From the NCBI RefSeq assembly GCF_011578285.1, contig NZ_CP049916.1, positions 1,550,001 to 1,614,000 on the forward strand: 64,000 nucleotides of DNA. Direction: 5' to 3'. Position numbers and translations under genes: made by a program. Every line of letters starts with the position of its first letter. Position 1 is the first letter of the stretch. Shown piece after piece: positions 39,351-48,574 of the stretch. This DNA is from Acinetobacter lanii. Its GTDB lineage: Bacteria; Pseudomonadota; Gammaproteobacteria; Pseudomonadales; Moraxellaceae. The notes below the pieces were generated by a model. The model did not search any database. It was not told the origin of the DNA and saw only the letters and a program-made list of their open reading frames with translations.

Positions 39351-39956
39351 CTATTTTAATTTTTTTAAAATACAGGTCACCACACCCCAAATGATGATTT
39401 GTTCTTCACTACGTGGGTAAATATCGGGATAATCTGGGTTTTCTGCTTTGAGCCAAATTCGTTCTTGGTCTACGATTTTTTCTTTCATTAATCGTTTTAC
39501 GGTAAATTCATTGTTAATCAGTGCTAGAACAATATCGCCGTGATCGGCTTCTAAGCTACGATCAATCAGGATTTGATCACCCACCTCAATTCCCGCATTT
39601 TTCATAGAAAGTGAATTGACTCGAAGTACGAAGGTCGCAACAGGGTTTTGTACCAAATATTGGTTTAAATCGATATGCTTTTCCGTGTAATCCTGAGCAG
39701 GAGAAGGAAAACCTGCAGCGACTGATTCCAAAGGATAAGGAATGCTGAGCTGAGTTTTAAAATGAATCGGTTGGAGTTCTATATGCGGAAAACGATCATC
39801 GGCAGGTTTGGGTTTTAACCATGCTTTAATTTCAATGACTTTGGATTCAGGTACACGCATCACCACAGTTTTTTCTTTAAAGGTTAATTTTCGCCCTGAA
39901 TTCAAACGAGCACCGCCATGTCCAAAGGTTTTTTCGGGAAAATGATCATCATGCAT
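39351..39956 (-). CDS. umuD: UmuD-like protein with extended N-terminus (UmuDAb-like)
   Basis: This is a LexA/UmuD-type S24 peptidase. The self-cleavage site AAG is in SVAAGFPSP, the catalytic serine in NSLSMKNAG and the lysine in EFTVKRL. About 60 extra residues precede the UmuD-like part, as in Acinetobacter UmuDAb, which acts as an SOS repressor. The segment GGARLNSGRK may be its DNA-binding region. I prefer the ATG at 39956 (about 201 residues, as in UmuDAb) over the ATG at 39974, which touches the operator. Confidence 0.85.
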   Translation of the reverse strand: MHDDHFPEKTFGHGGARLNSGRKLTFKEKTVVMRVPESKVIEIKAWLKPKPADDRFPHIELQPIHFKTQLSIPYPLESVAAGFPSPAQDYTEKHIDLNQYLVQNPVATFVLRVNSLSMKNAGIEVGDQILIDRSLEADHGDIVLALINNEFTVKRLMKEKIVDQERIWLKAENPDYPDIYPRSEEQIIIWGVVTCILKKLK

Positions 39957-39974
39957 AAAAGATATTAGCTCCAT

Positions 39975-39997
39975 CTTGAATTTGTAACATTTTCAAG
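39975..39997 (-). promoter_or_regulatory. SOS-type palindromic operator of umuDC
   Basis: A palindrome reading CTTGAA-(11 nt)-TTCAAG matches the TTGAA...TTCAA layout of Acinetobacter damage-response operators bound by UmuDAb. A -10-like TATCTT lies immediately upstream on the minus strand, so the site would cover the transcription start of umuD. The divergent gene at 40107 could be influenced too. Confidence 0.7.
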
Positions 39998-40106
39998 ATA
40001 GCAAAACAGCACGATTTTAAAAAGATTCTTTCGTCGGATTGATTGTGTCGCAGAGATCAAGCGCATAAAATTAAGACTAAATTTTAAAAATGTTACGGAA
40101 TCCTCT

Positions 40107-40454
40107 ATGTTGCAAGATTTTATTGAAGAGCAAAAATTGGTATGTGAAGAATTTGATTCTGCATATATCAAAGTTAAAGAGGATGATGTGGTTGCCGTCG
40201 CTAAACATACGCTTGATCAAGAGCCGATTGTGGGTTTACGTAAGAAGCCTGATCCAGAAGATCAAATTTGTTGGTTTATTTATGGCGGAGAGTTAGGTGA
40301 GGGCGAGGATTTCTTTGAAACCATGACCGTGAAAGAACTTGAGGAAATTTTGCCTGAAGCGATTCCGTACTTATCTTTAGAAACGGGCTTTCGCTTTATG
40401 ATCGATCGTGATGATTATGAAGATGTATGGAAAGCTGAACCTGAGTTATTTTAA
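40107..40454 (+). CDS. DUF2185/Imm33-like protein
   Basis: This is a 115-residue acidic protein. The 'VGLRKKPDPEDQICWFIYGGE' strand pair followed by 'TVKELEEILPEAIPYL' is characteristic of DUF2185, which is also annotated as immunity family Imm33. Such proteins often protect against polymorphic toxins, but many are of unknown role. It lies divergent from umuD and about 0.9 kb upstream of vgrG. The family match is by eye and should be confirmed by profile search. Confidence 0.65.
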   Translation: MLQDFIEEQKLVCEEFDSAYIKVKEDDVVAVAKHTLDQEPIVGLRKKPDPEDQICWFIYGGELGEGEDFFETMTVKELEEILPEAIPYLSLETGFRFMIDRDDYEDVWKAEPELF

Positions 40455-40500
40455 TTGAATTGTTCAATTTGAATTCATTAAAGGTGACGAGTAGATCAAG

Positions 40501-40881
40501 ATGTCGAGAAAAATACTGTATATGAGTTTAATCAGCCTCTTGATCTATACGCAGGCTACGGCTGCAACGACCAATACTGTTCCGTATTTATCCGAACATG
40601 AATTGCACCAGAAGTTACAAGGCTATATAGACCGTGTAAATCAAACCAAAGCTGTTTTGGATGATGCTGTTATTGAGCCGTCTGTAAAGGAACAGCAACA
40701 GGCATTATGTCAGCGGATTGATGCTTATCAAAATATTGTAAAGCTGTCTAATGAGTACCCTGAGTTTGAAAGCGCAAGCGTCATGAAAATTGCGGCACTG
40801 CATTATTTAAAGCGACAAAAAGAGAGTTTTGATACTTCAGGTCTCAATCAGAAAGCTTTTTGCTTGGCTGATCATCAGTAA
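40501..40881 (+). CDS. Hypothetical secreted protein
   Basis: This 126-residue protein has a signal peptide (hydrophobic segment about residues 5-22, likely cleaved after TQATA). The mature part is helical with two cysteines. It has the same size and layout as the protein at 27354-27791, so a distant paralogy is possible. The function is unknown. It stands between the Imm33-like gene and vgrG. Confidence 0.55.
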   Translation: MSRKILYMSLISLLIYTQATAATTNTVPYLSEHELHQKLQGYIDRVNQTKAVLDDAVIEPSVKEQQQALCQRIDAYQNIVKLSNEYPEFESASVMKIAALHYLKRQKESFDTSGLNQKAFCLADHQ

Positions 40882-41054
40882 TACTTAGCAAGACAATACA
40901 AAATGATGAAAATAATAGCTGTTGGTTAACATCTAAAATATAAGTTTTTGTTTACAGATTTTCTACAGCATTCAAATATTAAGCACTACTTCAAAATATT
41001 AAGTTTTGATAATCTAGATCACAATTAAAAATAAACAAATCATGCTGAATAAAA

Positions 41055-43940
41055 ATGATGCAATCAAACATATTTTCGGCATTAGAACAACTTGGTTTAA
41101 CAGCACAAAAACGTGCCATTCATATACAGTTTTCTAATGCTGCTTTAAATTCCCAAATTTTTTTACAACGGATTGATGTCGAACACATTTTAAATCAGGG
41201 CTTAAAAGCCGAGCTGATCTGTCTGTCTACCGATGCAACATTATCTTTAAAACAATTTATCGGTGCACAAGCTGCGATTGACCAAGTCACCGATCAAGGG
41301 ACACTCTTTCGTACCACCGGTATCATCACCCAAGCGGCACAAGGGCAAAGTGATGGTTCACTGACCCTGTATAAACTCACCTTAGAAGATCCCACAGCAC
41401 TGTGGCATAAGCGCCGTAACAGCCGAGTCTTCATGAATAAATCGGCTGTGGATGTGATTCAAACAATATTTTCAGAATGGCAAAGCAAAAGCCCACTTTT
41501 TGCTGCAAGCTTAAGCTTAGACATGGGCGGACTGAGTCAACAATATGATGTTCGACCGTTCATCATGCAAAGCAATGAAACGGATTATGATTTCCTCACT
41601 CGACTGATGCGTAGTGAAGGTATTAACTGGCTCATTGACGAAGCACAACTGATCGTCCCAAGTTCCTCGAGCAGTATCGAAGCACAAAAACTCCGCTTAA
41701 TCGATGACAACAGTCAATACAGTGCACTCGATCGACGCAGCATCAAATACCACCGCAGCAGTGCCACAGAACAACAAGACAGCATCACCAACTTTATCGG
41801 ACAACGTTCACTACAACCGACTGCAGTCCATGTACAACGTTGGCAAGCTGATAGCTTAGAACAAGATGAAGGTGCAGGCAGTGTACTCAGCAAACACCAA
41901 CACTCAGACAATGTGGATAATGTCAGCCTAGGGTTAGAACAAGCATGGCACTTTAGCCCGGCTTGGATTCAAGATTTAAAAGGTGAGGATGGCGCTACCA
42001 AATCCAGCAACAGCCAACTGGAAAAATTCAATACTCAGCTTAGTCAGTTCTACGAAGGTGAGTCAAAAAAATTTAAAGCCCGATCCACGGTACGGGATAC
42101 CCAAGTCGGTTACTGGTTTGAGTTTAATGATCATCCTGAGATTGACGGGCACAGCGGAGCCGATAAAGAATTTCTGATCACAGGCAAGCACTTCTATAAC
42201 CAAAACAACTTACCCAAAGACCTAAATGATCAAATCCAAAAACTGCTACAACAAAGCAATTGGACAGTTAATACAACTCAAAACAATAGCGAAGAACGAC
42301 AAGCCAATCATCTGATTTTGCAACGTCGAAATATTGCAACTGTGCCTGAATATAATCCACTTGAGCATCGACCAGCAGCGCATCCGCAACGTGCACGTGT
42401 GGTCGGTCCAAGTGGAGAGTCGATTTATGTCGATGAATGGGGACGCATTAAAGTCCGCTTTTTATTTACCCGCCAAGAAGACCACGGTCATGATGGCGGT
42501 GCGGGAAGCAATGAAAATGACACCGACTCTGCGTGGGTGGATGTCCTGACCCCATGGGCGGGTGATGGCTATGGCGCACGCTTCCTGCCTCGAATCGATG
42601 AAATCGTGGTCATTGATTTCTTTGATGGCAACATTGACCGTCCATTTGTGGTGGGGCGACTCCACGAAGCACAGCGCAGTCCAACGAAGTTCGACGTCAA
42701 AGGACAATTGCCTGATACCAAAAAACTCAGTGGTATTCGCTCTAAAGAAGTTGGTGGCGGTGGATTTAACCAACTGCGCTTTGATGACACCACAGGGCAA
42801 ATTTCAGCACAACTGCAAAGCAGTCATGGTGCCAGCCAACTCAACCTCGGTAATTTAAGTCACCCAAAAGAATCGGATAAGAGTGAAGGACGTGGCGAAG
42901 GGTTTGAGCTCAGAACGGATCAATGGGGTGCTGTGCGTGCTGGGCAAGGTTTATTGGTGTCGACTTATAAGCAAGATCAAGCCAAAGGTGAACATCTAGA
43001 TGCTGAGATTGCCAAAAAACAACTTGAAGGTAGTCAAACCAACAGTAAAGCTTTAAGTGATATTGCTAAACAACAACAAACCGATGAGATTGAGTCTGTA
43101 GAACAACTCAAAGCTTTTGCTGAACAAATTCAACAAAAAATTGCCAAATTTGAAAAAGCACTTTTATTACTTAGTTCCCCTGATGGTATTGGTTTAAGTA
43201 CATCTGAAGATATTCATATATCCGCAGATGCACAAATTAATCAAATTGCGGGTGACAGTATTAATATCAGTACGCAAAAGAATTTGATTGCCCATGCGCA
43301 AAATAGGTTGAGTCTTTTTGCTGCACAAGGTGGACTCAAAGCAGTTGCTGCAAAAAATAAGGTTGAGATTCAAGCGCAGTCAGATGCATTGGATGTACTG
43401 GCGAAGATGGGCATTACCATTTCTTCGACTGATGACAAAGTGATCATTAGTAGTCCGAAAGAAGTTCAGATTACAGGTGCAAGCTCACAAATTACTTTGA
43501 ATGGTTCAGGGATTTTTCCGAAAACAGGTGGAAAGTTTGAGGTTAAGGCTGGACAGCATATTTTTCAGGGTGGCAGTAAAGTTCAACCTAAAAATATTGG
43601 TTTACCATTATTAGGTGAAACTCAAAATTGGATGGAATTGAATTATCATTATGACGATTTATCACCAGTTAAAGGTGCTCCTTTTAAAGTCTTTTTTGAA
43701 GACGGAAGTTATAGGGAAGGTGTATTAGATGATAAAGGATACGCAAAATTAGAAAATGTACCTAAAGGAAAGTCTGAAATATTTTATGGTGAAGACCCTG
43801 CTGAATTTAAAAGAGATATACCTGATGACTTAGATGCTGAAACTCAAGAAGAAGATGAAAATGATGATAATCTTTGGTCACTTTTGGACGAAGAAGCATA
43901 TCAAAAACTTACTAATGATTTACAGAATGGGGCGAAATAA
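41055..43940 (+). CDS. vgrG: Type VI secretion spike protein VgrG
   Basis: VgrG forms the trimeric spike of the type VI secretion tube and carries effectors. The 961 residues have the gp27-like part (about 1-420), the gp5 OB fold ('ARVVGPSGESIYVDEWGRIKV' near 450, then 'AWVDVLTPWAGDGYG'), and a long beta-helix needle with the DUF2345 region. A C-terminal extension from about 855 ('WMELNYHYDDLSPVKGAPFKV') looks like a transthyretin-type adaptor domain. Its last base overlaps the start of the effector gene (TAATG), so the pair is translationally coupled. Confidence 0.95.
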   Translation: MMQSNIFSALEQLGLTAQKRAIHIQFSNAALNSQIFLQRIDVEHILNQGLKAELICLSTDATLSLKQFIGAQAAIDQVTDQGTLFRTTGIITQAAQGQSDGSLTLYKLTLEDPTALWHKRRNSRVFMNKSAVDVIQTIFSEWQSKSPLFAASLSLDMGGLSQQYDVRPFIMQSNETDYDFLTRLMRSEGINWLIDEAQLIVPSSSSSIEAQKLRLIDDNSQYSALDRRSIKYHRSSATEQQDSITNFIGQRSLQPTAVHVQRWQADSLEQDEGAGSVLSKHQHSDNVDNVSLGLEQAWHFSPAWIQDLKGEDGATKSSNSQLEKFNTQLSQFYEGESKKFKARSTVRDTQVGYWFEFNDHPEIDGHSGADKEFLITGKHFYNQNNLPKDLNDQIQKLLQQSNWTVNTTQNNSEERQANHLILQRRNIATVPEYNPLEHRPAAHPQRARVVGPSGESIYVDEWGRIKVRFLFTRQEDHGHDGGAGSNENDTDSAWVDVLTPWAGDGYGARFLPRIDEIVVIDFFDGNIDRPFVVGRLHEAQRSPTKFDVKGQLPDTKKLSGIRSKEVGGGGFNQLRFDDTTGQISAQLQSSHGASQLNLGNLSHPKESDKSEGRGEGFELRTDQWGAVRAGQGLLVSTYKQDQAKGEHLDAEIAKKQLEGSQTNSKALSDIAKQQQTDEIESVEQLKAFAEQIQQKIAKFEKALLLLSSPDGIGLSTSEDIHISADAQINQIAGDSINISTQKNLIAHAQNRLSLFAAQGGLKAVAAKNKVEIQAQSDALDVLAKMGITISSTDDKVIISSPKEVQITGASSQITLNGSGIFPKTGGKFEVKAGQHIFQGGSKVQPKNIGLPLLGETQNWMELNYHYDDLSPVKGAPFKVFFEDGSYREGVLDDKGYAKLENVPKGKSEIFYGEDPAEFKRDIPDDLDAETQEEDENDDNLWSLLDEEAYQKLTNDLQNGAK

Positions 43941-45340
43941 TGGGCTCAATTGCTAAGTATAAACGTTCTGTAGATTCAGTTCCGAGCGGATGGTTACAAA
44001 GCTTAAAAAAGGATACGCTGACTTTTCTTAAAGGTGACAGTACAGGTGGTTGGGCAATTCTAGCGGAGACAGTAATAGGCTGTGTTCCTGTACTAGGACA
44101 GTTGGTAGATGCAAGAGATATTATTAAAGCGATTATCATTTTATCTGCAAATCCAGCTAGCCCTGCTGGATGGTTTGATCTTATCACAGCATTAATTGGC
44201 TTAGTTCCAGGTGGTGGGGATGCTGTCAAAATGTCATTAAAAAGTGTCAAAAAAGGCGCTTTGCCAATGGATAGTATTTTAGATGGTATTCGAAAATTAG
44301 GGAAAGGTGATCCTGAGCAATTGATACGAAAGTGTCTAGATCTAAATGCATTACAAAAAAATTTGGATAAGATACTGACAAACCCTAAAGTATTAAATCA
44401 GCTAAGCCCTGAAGCTCGTAAAAATGTTGATCAGATTCGAAAAAATTTAGGTAAACAATTACAAGAGTTTAAAAAGGAGGTTGATGGATGGCTAGTCAAA
44501 AGTAGAAAAACTTCTGCAGATGCAAATAAAAATTCTAAGAACCAAACCAATAAGCCAAATTCTCCAGCAAATGGTGGACAAAAAGCAAACAATACAAATC
44601 AGGGCAAATCTAACAGTACCAATAATTCGTCAATAGGCCAAACAGCTATAACTAATTTATCTAATAAATTTAAAGGTATTCTAGGTGAGCATATGGCAGA
44701 TTACTATTGCCAAGAAATTAAAGGCTGGGGAACTTCAACACATGATAAGACAGGAACGAAAAACTCTCATAAATTGAATGATAATGGGGAAATGGTAAAT
44801 CTATTTTCTATTAAAAGTAGGGGGCGTGGTATAGATGGAGTTTGGAAGAAAGGTAATAGTGATGCAAAACCATATGCAATTATAGAGGCTAAATGTAGCC
44901 AAAATCCTGCTGCTTCACTTAGAGATTTATTAGGTGATGCTAATGATAAAAATGGTATTGATAAATCAATACCTCAACAACAACAAAGATCTGGCAGAAC
45001 CTCTAGAAGCCGTACTAATAATAGTTCTACTAATCGTAATTTAACTTTAGGTGGCGAAAAATATAGAGATTCTAGTGGAAAAGTAGTTCAAATGAGTCAT
45101 CATTGGATAACAAATCGTCTTGTTAAATCAGTAGGAATTAAGCTAGCTCCAATAATATTGAAAAAAAGAAGATATGAAAGATATGTTATTTTTTTTAGTG
45201 GATTGCAGGTAGTAGAACATGCTGTTGCATTAATTAAATTCTTATCTAAACAAACAGTAACTGATAAAGAGCATTCTATTCATAAGGCTACAAGGGTTTG
45301 GACTGATAAAGACATTAGTATCGTTGTTAATAATAAATAA
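43940..45340 (+). CDS. PoNe-like DNase effector of the type VI secretion system
   Basis: The 466-residue effector has two hydrophobic segments at about residues 25-105, a lysine/asparagine-rich linker (residues 185-235) and a C-terminal nuclease-like domain. The domain has GIDGVW (near residue 298) and a PYAIIEAKCS strand (near 315), the D...ExK layout of PD-(D/E)xK nucleases used by PoNe toxins. The adjacent gene encodes a DUF1910/DUF1911 protein, the known immunity type for PoNe, which strongly supports the call. It would degrade DNA in rival cells. It lacks a PAAR domain, so delivery probably depends on the overlapping VgrG. Confidence 0.8.
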   Translation: MGSIAKYKRSVDSVPSGWLQSLKKDTLTFLKGDSTGGWAILAETVIGCVPVLGQLVDARDIIKAIIILSANPASPAGWFDLITALIGLVPGGGDAVKMSLKSVKKGALPMDSILDGIRKLGKGDPEQLIRKCLDLNALQKNLDKILTNPKVLNQLSPEARKNVDQIRKNLGKQLQEFKKEVDGWLVKSRKTSADANKNSKNQTNKPNSPANGGQKANNTNQGKSNSTNNSSIGQTAITNLSNKFKGILGEHMADYYCQEIKGWGTSTHDKTGTKNSHKLNDNGEMVNLFSIKSRGRGIDGVWKKGNSDAKPYAIIEAKCSQNPAASLRDLLGDANDKNGIDKSIPQQQQRSGRTSRSRTNNSSTNRNLTLGGEKYRDSSGKVVQMSHHWITNRLVKSVGIKLAPIILKKRRYERYVIFFSGLQVVEHAVALIKFLSKQTVTDKEHSIHKATRVWTDKDISIVVNNK

Positions 45341-45354
45341 TTGGAAATTTATTT

Positions 45355-46335
45355 ATGTTGAAATTTAAGTTTAATCGTAGACAACAATTTTTAGATGAAA
45401 GTTACTATCAATCTACAAGGAGTGAGCTTGTCAGCGCCATAGAAAGTTTTCTAAGTGAATCAAATGATGATGAAGATATCGAAGCAGGATGGGTAGACTC
45501 TTATTCGATAGCATCTAGATATCAATTTGATTTGTTTATTTTGGACTATACTGCTGGTAAACCGATTGAATATTTACGCTTAGAATTTGATAAAGTAATT
45601 GAATTATTCAAGGAACTCTCTATAAAACAGAGAGCCTATTATAAAAATAATAATTTTAGTGTTTTTGACATCGAAATTTTAGATGACTATTGTGTATATA
45701 TATGGATTATCAGCCTTTGTTATTTATTAAAAAGAACTGATTTACTACCGTTGGTAGCTAACCTTGTTGATGGAGAGGATCAAGAAAATGGAGGAAAAGA
45801 TTGGATTGTAGAGGAATTTTTGGCTTTTAATGACGATAACCGTTTTGATTGTTCAGATGTCCTTTTTTCAAATCCTTATTTTGAGTTATCAAATGCATTT
45901 GTGACCCAAGATAATAAAGTTTCATTCAAGCATTTAAACAAATTTTTAAAAAAATGGTATAAAGATTTATCTGGAGCTCCATGGCATGATACCCATAAAT
46001 CAGAGGGTGGATATTATGGGTATTGGGCTTTTGAAGCAGCTTGCGCTGTTATTCTATTAGAAATAGAAAATGACAAAGAATTTCATGAATACCTCTATTA
46101 TCCAAAAGACTTAATAGAGTTCTATCGTACATTTAAACCTAGTAGTGCTGAAATTGACCTCCTAACTAAATATCAAAAAGTATCAATTCAAGCAGGTAAA
46201 AAATGTCCTCAATCAGGTTATTGGTTCACTATAGCTAAGGAAAATACTCGTCAATACTTTAAACAAGGGGAAATTTTCCCTGATTTTGAAAGTGATTGGG
46301 GTGATGTGTATTGGCAGTTTGATGGCGAAGAATAA
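45355..46335 (+). CDS. PoNi-type immunity protein (DUF1910/DUF1911)
   Basis: This 326-residue protein consists of two domains known from PoNi immunity proteins. The N-terminal DUF1910-like half is rich in aromatic helices. The C-terminal DUF1911-like half contains WHDTHKSEGGYYGYWAFEAA and 'YYPKDLIEFYRTF'. It should bind and inhibit the neighbouring PoNe-like nuclease. It follows the effector by 14 nt in the same direction. Confidence 0.85.
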   Translation: MLKFKFNRRQQFLDESYYQSTRSELVSAIESFLSESNDDEDIEAGWVDSYSIASRYQFDLFILDYTAGKPIEYLRLEFDKVIELFKELSIKQRAYYKNNNFSVFDIEILDDYCVYIWIISLCYLLKRTDLLPLVANLVDGEDQENGGKDWIVEEFLAFNDDNRFDCSDVLFSNPYFELSNAFVTQDNKVSFKHLNKFLKKWYKDLSGAPWHDTHKSEGGYYGYWAFEAACAVILLEIENDKEFHEYLYYPKDLIEFYRTFKPSSAEIDLLTKYQKVSIQAGKKCPQSGYWFTIAKENTRQYFKQGEIFPDFESDWGDVYWQFDGEE

Positions 46336-46373
46336 TTGAAAATATGCCCTTCGGAGTAGTTTTTGGACATAAA

Positions 46374-47351
46374 ATGGATTTAGTTAATATAAAAAGACAA
46401 CAATTTCTGACACTTCCAATGTATGAAACATTAAAGGAGGAAACTCTAGACACTATTGAAACTTTTAAAGTTAATCCCACAGGTGTTGGTGACTCACTGG
46501 AAGAAAGATGGGTATATTCTTATGCTATAGTAGCAGAAAACTATTTAAATCTACTTTTATTGGAATATACAGCTGGTAATAGTTTACCTTTCATTAGAAG
46601 CCAACTTGAAATAGTTATTGACTATTATGAGCAATATGGAAATAAGTTAAGAAGTTATCATAAAAATATAAACCTACCAGTTTTTGAATTATTTACTGTT
46701 GATGGCTATTGTCCATGTATTTGGTTAATTAGTTTGTGTTATCTACTTCACCGAAAGGATTTACTACCTCGAGTTGCAGAATTAATTGACGGTGAAATGA
46801 GAGAAAATGTTGCTCAAGATTGGTTGATTGAAGAGTATTTATCTTTTTCAGATGAAAATAGATATGACTGTTCAACAGTTTTAGTTTAAAAGCCTTACTT
46901 ATTATTATGTGAAGCATTTTCGAATCAAGATAATGAAATTTCTTTAGGTTTTGTTCGTAAGTTTTTAAAGAATTGGTACAAAGATTTATCAGGTGCACCT
47001 TGGCATGATACTCATAAATCTGAAGGCGGTTATTATGGATATTGGGCTTTTGAAGCAGCTTGCGCTGTTATTCTATTAGAAATAGAAAATGACAAAGAAT
47101 TTCATGAATACCTCTATTATCCAAAAGACCTAATAGAGTTCTATCGTACATTTAAACCTAGTAGTGCTGAAATTGACCTCCTAACTAAATATCAAAAAGT
47201 ATCAATTCAAGCAGGTAAAAAATGTCCTCAATCAGGTTATTGGTTTACCGTCGCGAAAGAAAACTCACGTCAATATTTTAAACAAGGAGATATTTTTCCT
47301 GATTTTGAAAGTGATTGGGGGGATGTGTATTGGCAGTTTGATGGTGAGTAA
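46374..47351 (+). pseudogene. Second PoNi-type immunity gene, interrupted by one stop codon
   Basis: It starts at ATG 46374 (MDLVNIKRQQFL), which aligns with the first PoNi. The frame is open to a TAA at 46887-46889, where the first copy has a serine codon, and then continues in the same frame to 47351 with the full DUF1911 half. So one base change (TCA to TAA) separates the two domains. About 206 nt of the 3' half (47040-47245) are nearly identical to the first copy, while the flanks differ more, which suggests gene conversion. Confidence 0.85.
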
Positions 47352-47385
47352 TTAGTTTTTAAGATTAACTGCTATTTTATAGTGA

Positions 47386-47580
47386 ATAGCAGTTAAAATA
47401 GTAAAATATGATGAGCAAGGGAATTTACTCAGCTATACCGACTGTTCAGGCAAAGAAACAAAATGGCAATATGATGAGCGTGGCAGAGTTATTTCTGTTG
47501 AAAATGCACTAAAGCAAAAAGTTGAATATTTCTATACTGAACTGACTACACAAAAACGTGAACCAATCATTAAAGGCTTA
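47386..47580 (+). pseudogene. 5'-truncated Rhs core fragment upstream of IS630
   Basis: The open frame reads 'VKYDEQGNLLSYTDCSGKE' then 'WQYDERGRVISVENALKQKVEYFY', typical YD repeats of an Rhs shell. No start codon exists; the preceding in-frame codon is a TGA at 47383. The fragment ends at the IS630 insertion. Joining it across the element to 48577 restores one continuous frame (IKGL then PLNAFGQLEK). The N-terminal part of the Rhs protein is therefore lost. Confidence 0.9.
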
Positions 47581-48574
47581 TAGCTAAGTATAGAATATAA
47601 GCTACATCATCTTGAATGCAATATCCAAAGCGTCGGGAAGTGTTTTATTGCTATGGGCAACCATATGTCTGACTTTACTTTTTAGGACAGACCATGCTCT
47701 CTCAATAGGATTTAGATCAGGACTATATGCAGGTAGATAAACAATTCTTATCTGATATCGTGCTGCCAAGTCATCAATTACTCGACCTTTATGAATGGAT
47801 GCATTATCTAGAATCAGCAAATAACTCTTAGTCTGATCATCCTTTTGCTTTAAATCCTGCAACAAATATTCCAACCAACAGACAAAAATATTCCGATCAC
47901 ACGAACCGTGAAAAACTAAAGGTTGAGTAAACTTGAATGGTGCATTTGATCTGACCGCACTGATCATACTGAGTCTCGTGCCATGCCCACCTGACTTAAA
48001 TGCATGACAACGTTGACCTTTTGGAGACCAACCATATTCTGCGGTTTCATTGGTATTGATGCCTGATTCATCGATATAAAGAATGTGATCTTCACCATAT
48101 TGCTGCTTCCACTGAGGCAAACACCATTCAAATACAGCACGGCTTAACTTGCAGGCTTGTTTGTAGAGAAAACTCTTTTTTTACGCGTCCAACCCATCTT
48201 ATTTAGAGCTTTTAAAATGACATGATAGCCAACGCTATAACCGAATTTCTGTTCAAACAAATGAATAAGATCTTTAGCTTGGGTAAATGGCGTTGTTTTT
48301 ACAAATGCTTCAAAAGCTTGCAGGTCCAGAATCTTTGAGGGACGTCCTACATTTGGAGACTTAGGTTGTTTGAGTTGACCAGTCTGCTGTTCGATCAGGA
48401 TCCAATCATCGAGCGTGGTTCTGGCAATATTAAATATTTCGCACGTCTTAGATTTATGCTTTGACTCTTTATAAAACTGCATGGCTTTTTCGCGTAAATC
48501 GACAGAATATGTTTTTGGCATGGTCTTAAAGATTAAAGTTTTTTCTATTGTAGCTCATCTTAAACTTTTAGCTA
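47581..48574 (-). mobile_element. IS630-family insertion sequence in rhs, with TA duplication
   Basis: The 994-bp element has terminal repeats starting TAGCTAA at both ends and a TA on either side (47579-47580 and 48575-48576), the TA target duplication expected of IS630. It encodes a transposase on the minus strand in two frames. Removing the element and one TA rebuilds an uninterrupted rhs frame, so the insertion is precise and probably recent. Confidence 0.93.
47602..48521 (-). CDS. IS630-family transposase, two frames joined by a possible -1 shift
   Basis: The first frame (48521 to 48144, 125 residues) encodes the helix-turn-helix DNA-binding half, starting MPKTYSVDLREKAMQFY. The second frame (48120 to 47602) encodes the DDE half: LYIDESGINT, SYLLILDNASIHKG and YSPDLNPIERAWS contain the three acidic residues. 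The frames meet at a run of seven A (GTAAAAAAAGAG on the minus strand). A -1 slip there gives 'RKKKSFLYKQACKLSRAVFEW' and joins the halves. Programmed slippage and a disabling indel are both possible. Confidence 0.85.

Noticed and set aside
46374..47351. Reading the second PoNi as two separate genes.
   Set aside because: Both parts lie in the same frame and align end to end with the first PoNi; no start codon or ribosome site lies after the stop.
41055..47351. A complete type VI secretion structural cluster.
   Set aside because: Only the spike gene, one effector and immunity genes are present; no sheath, baseplate or membrane complex genes occur in the window.
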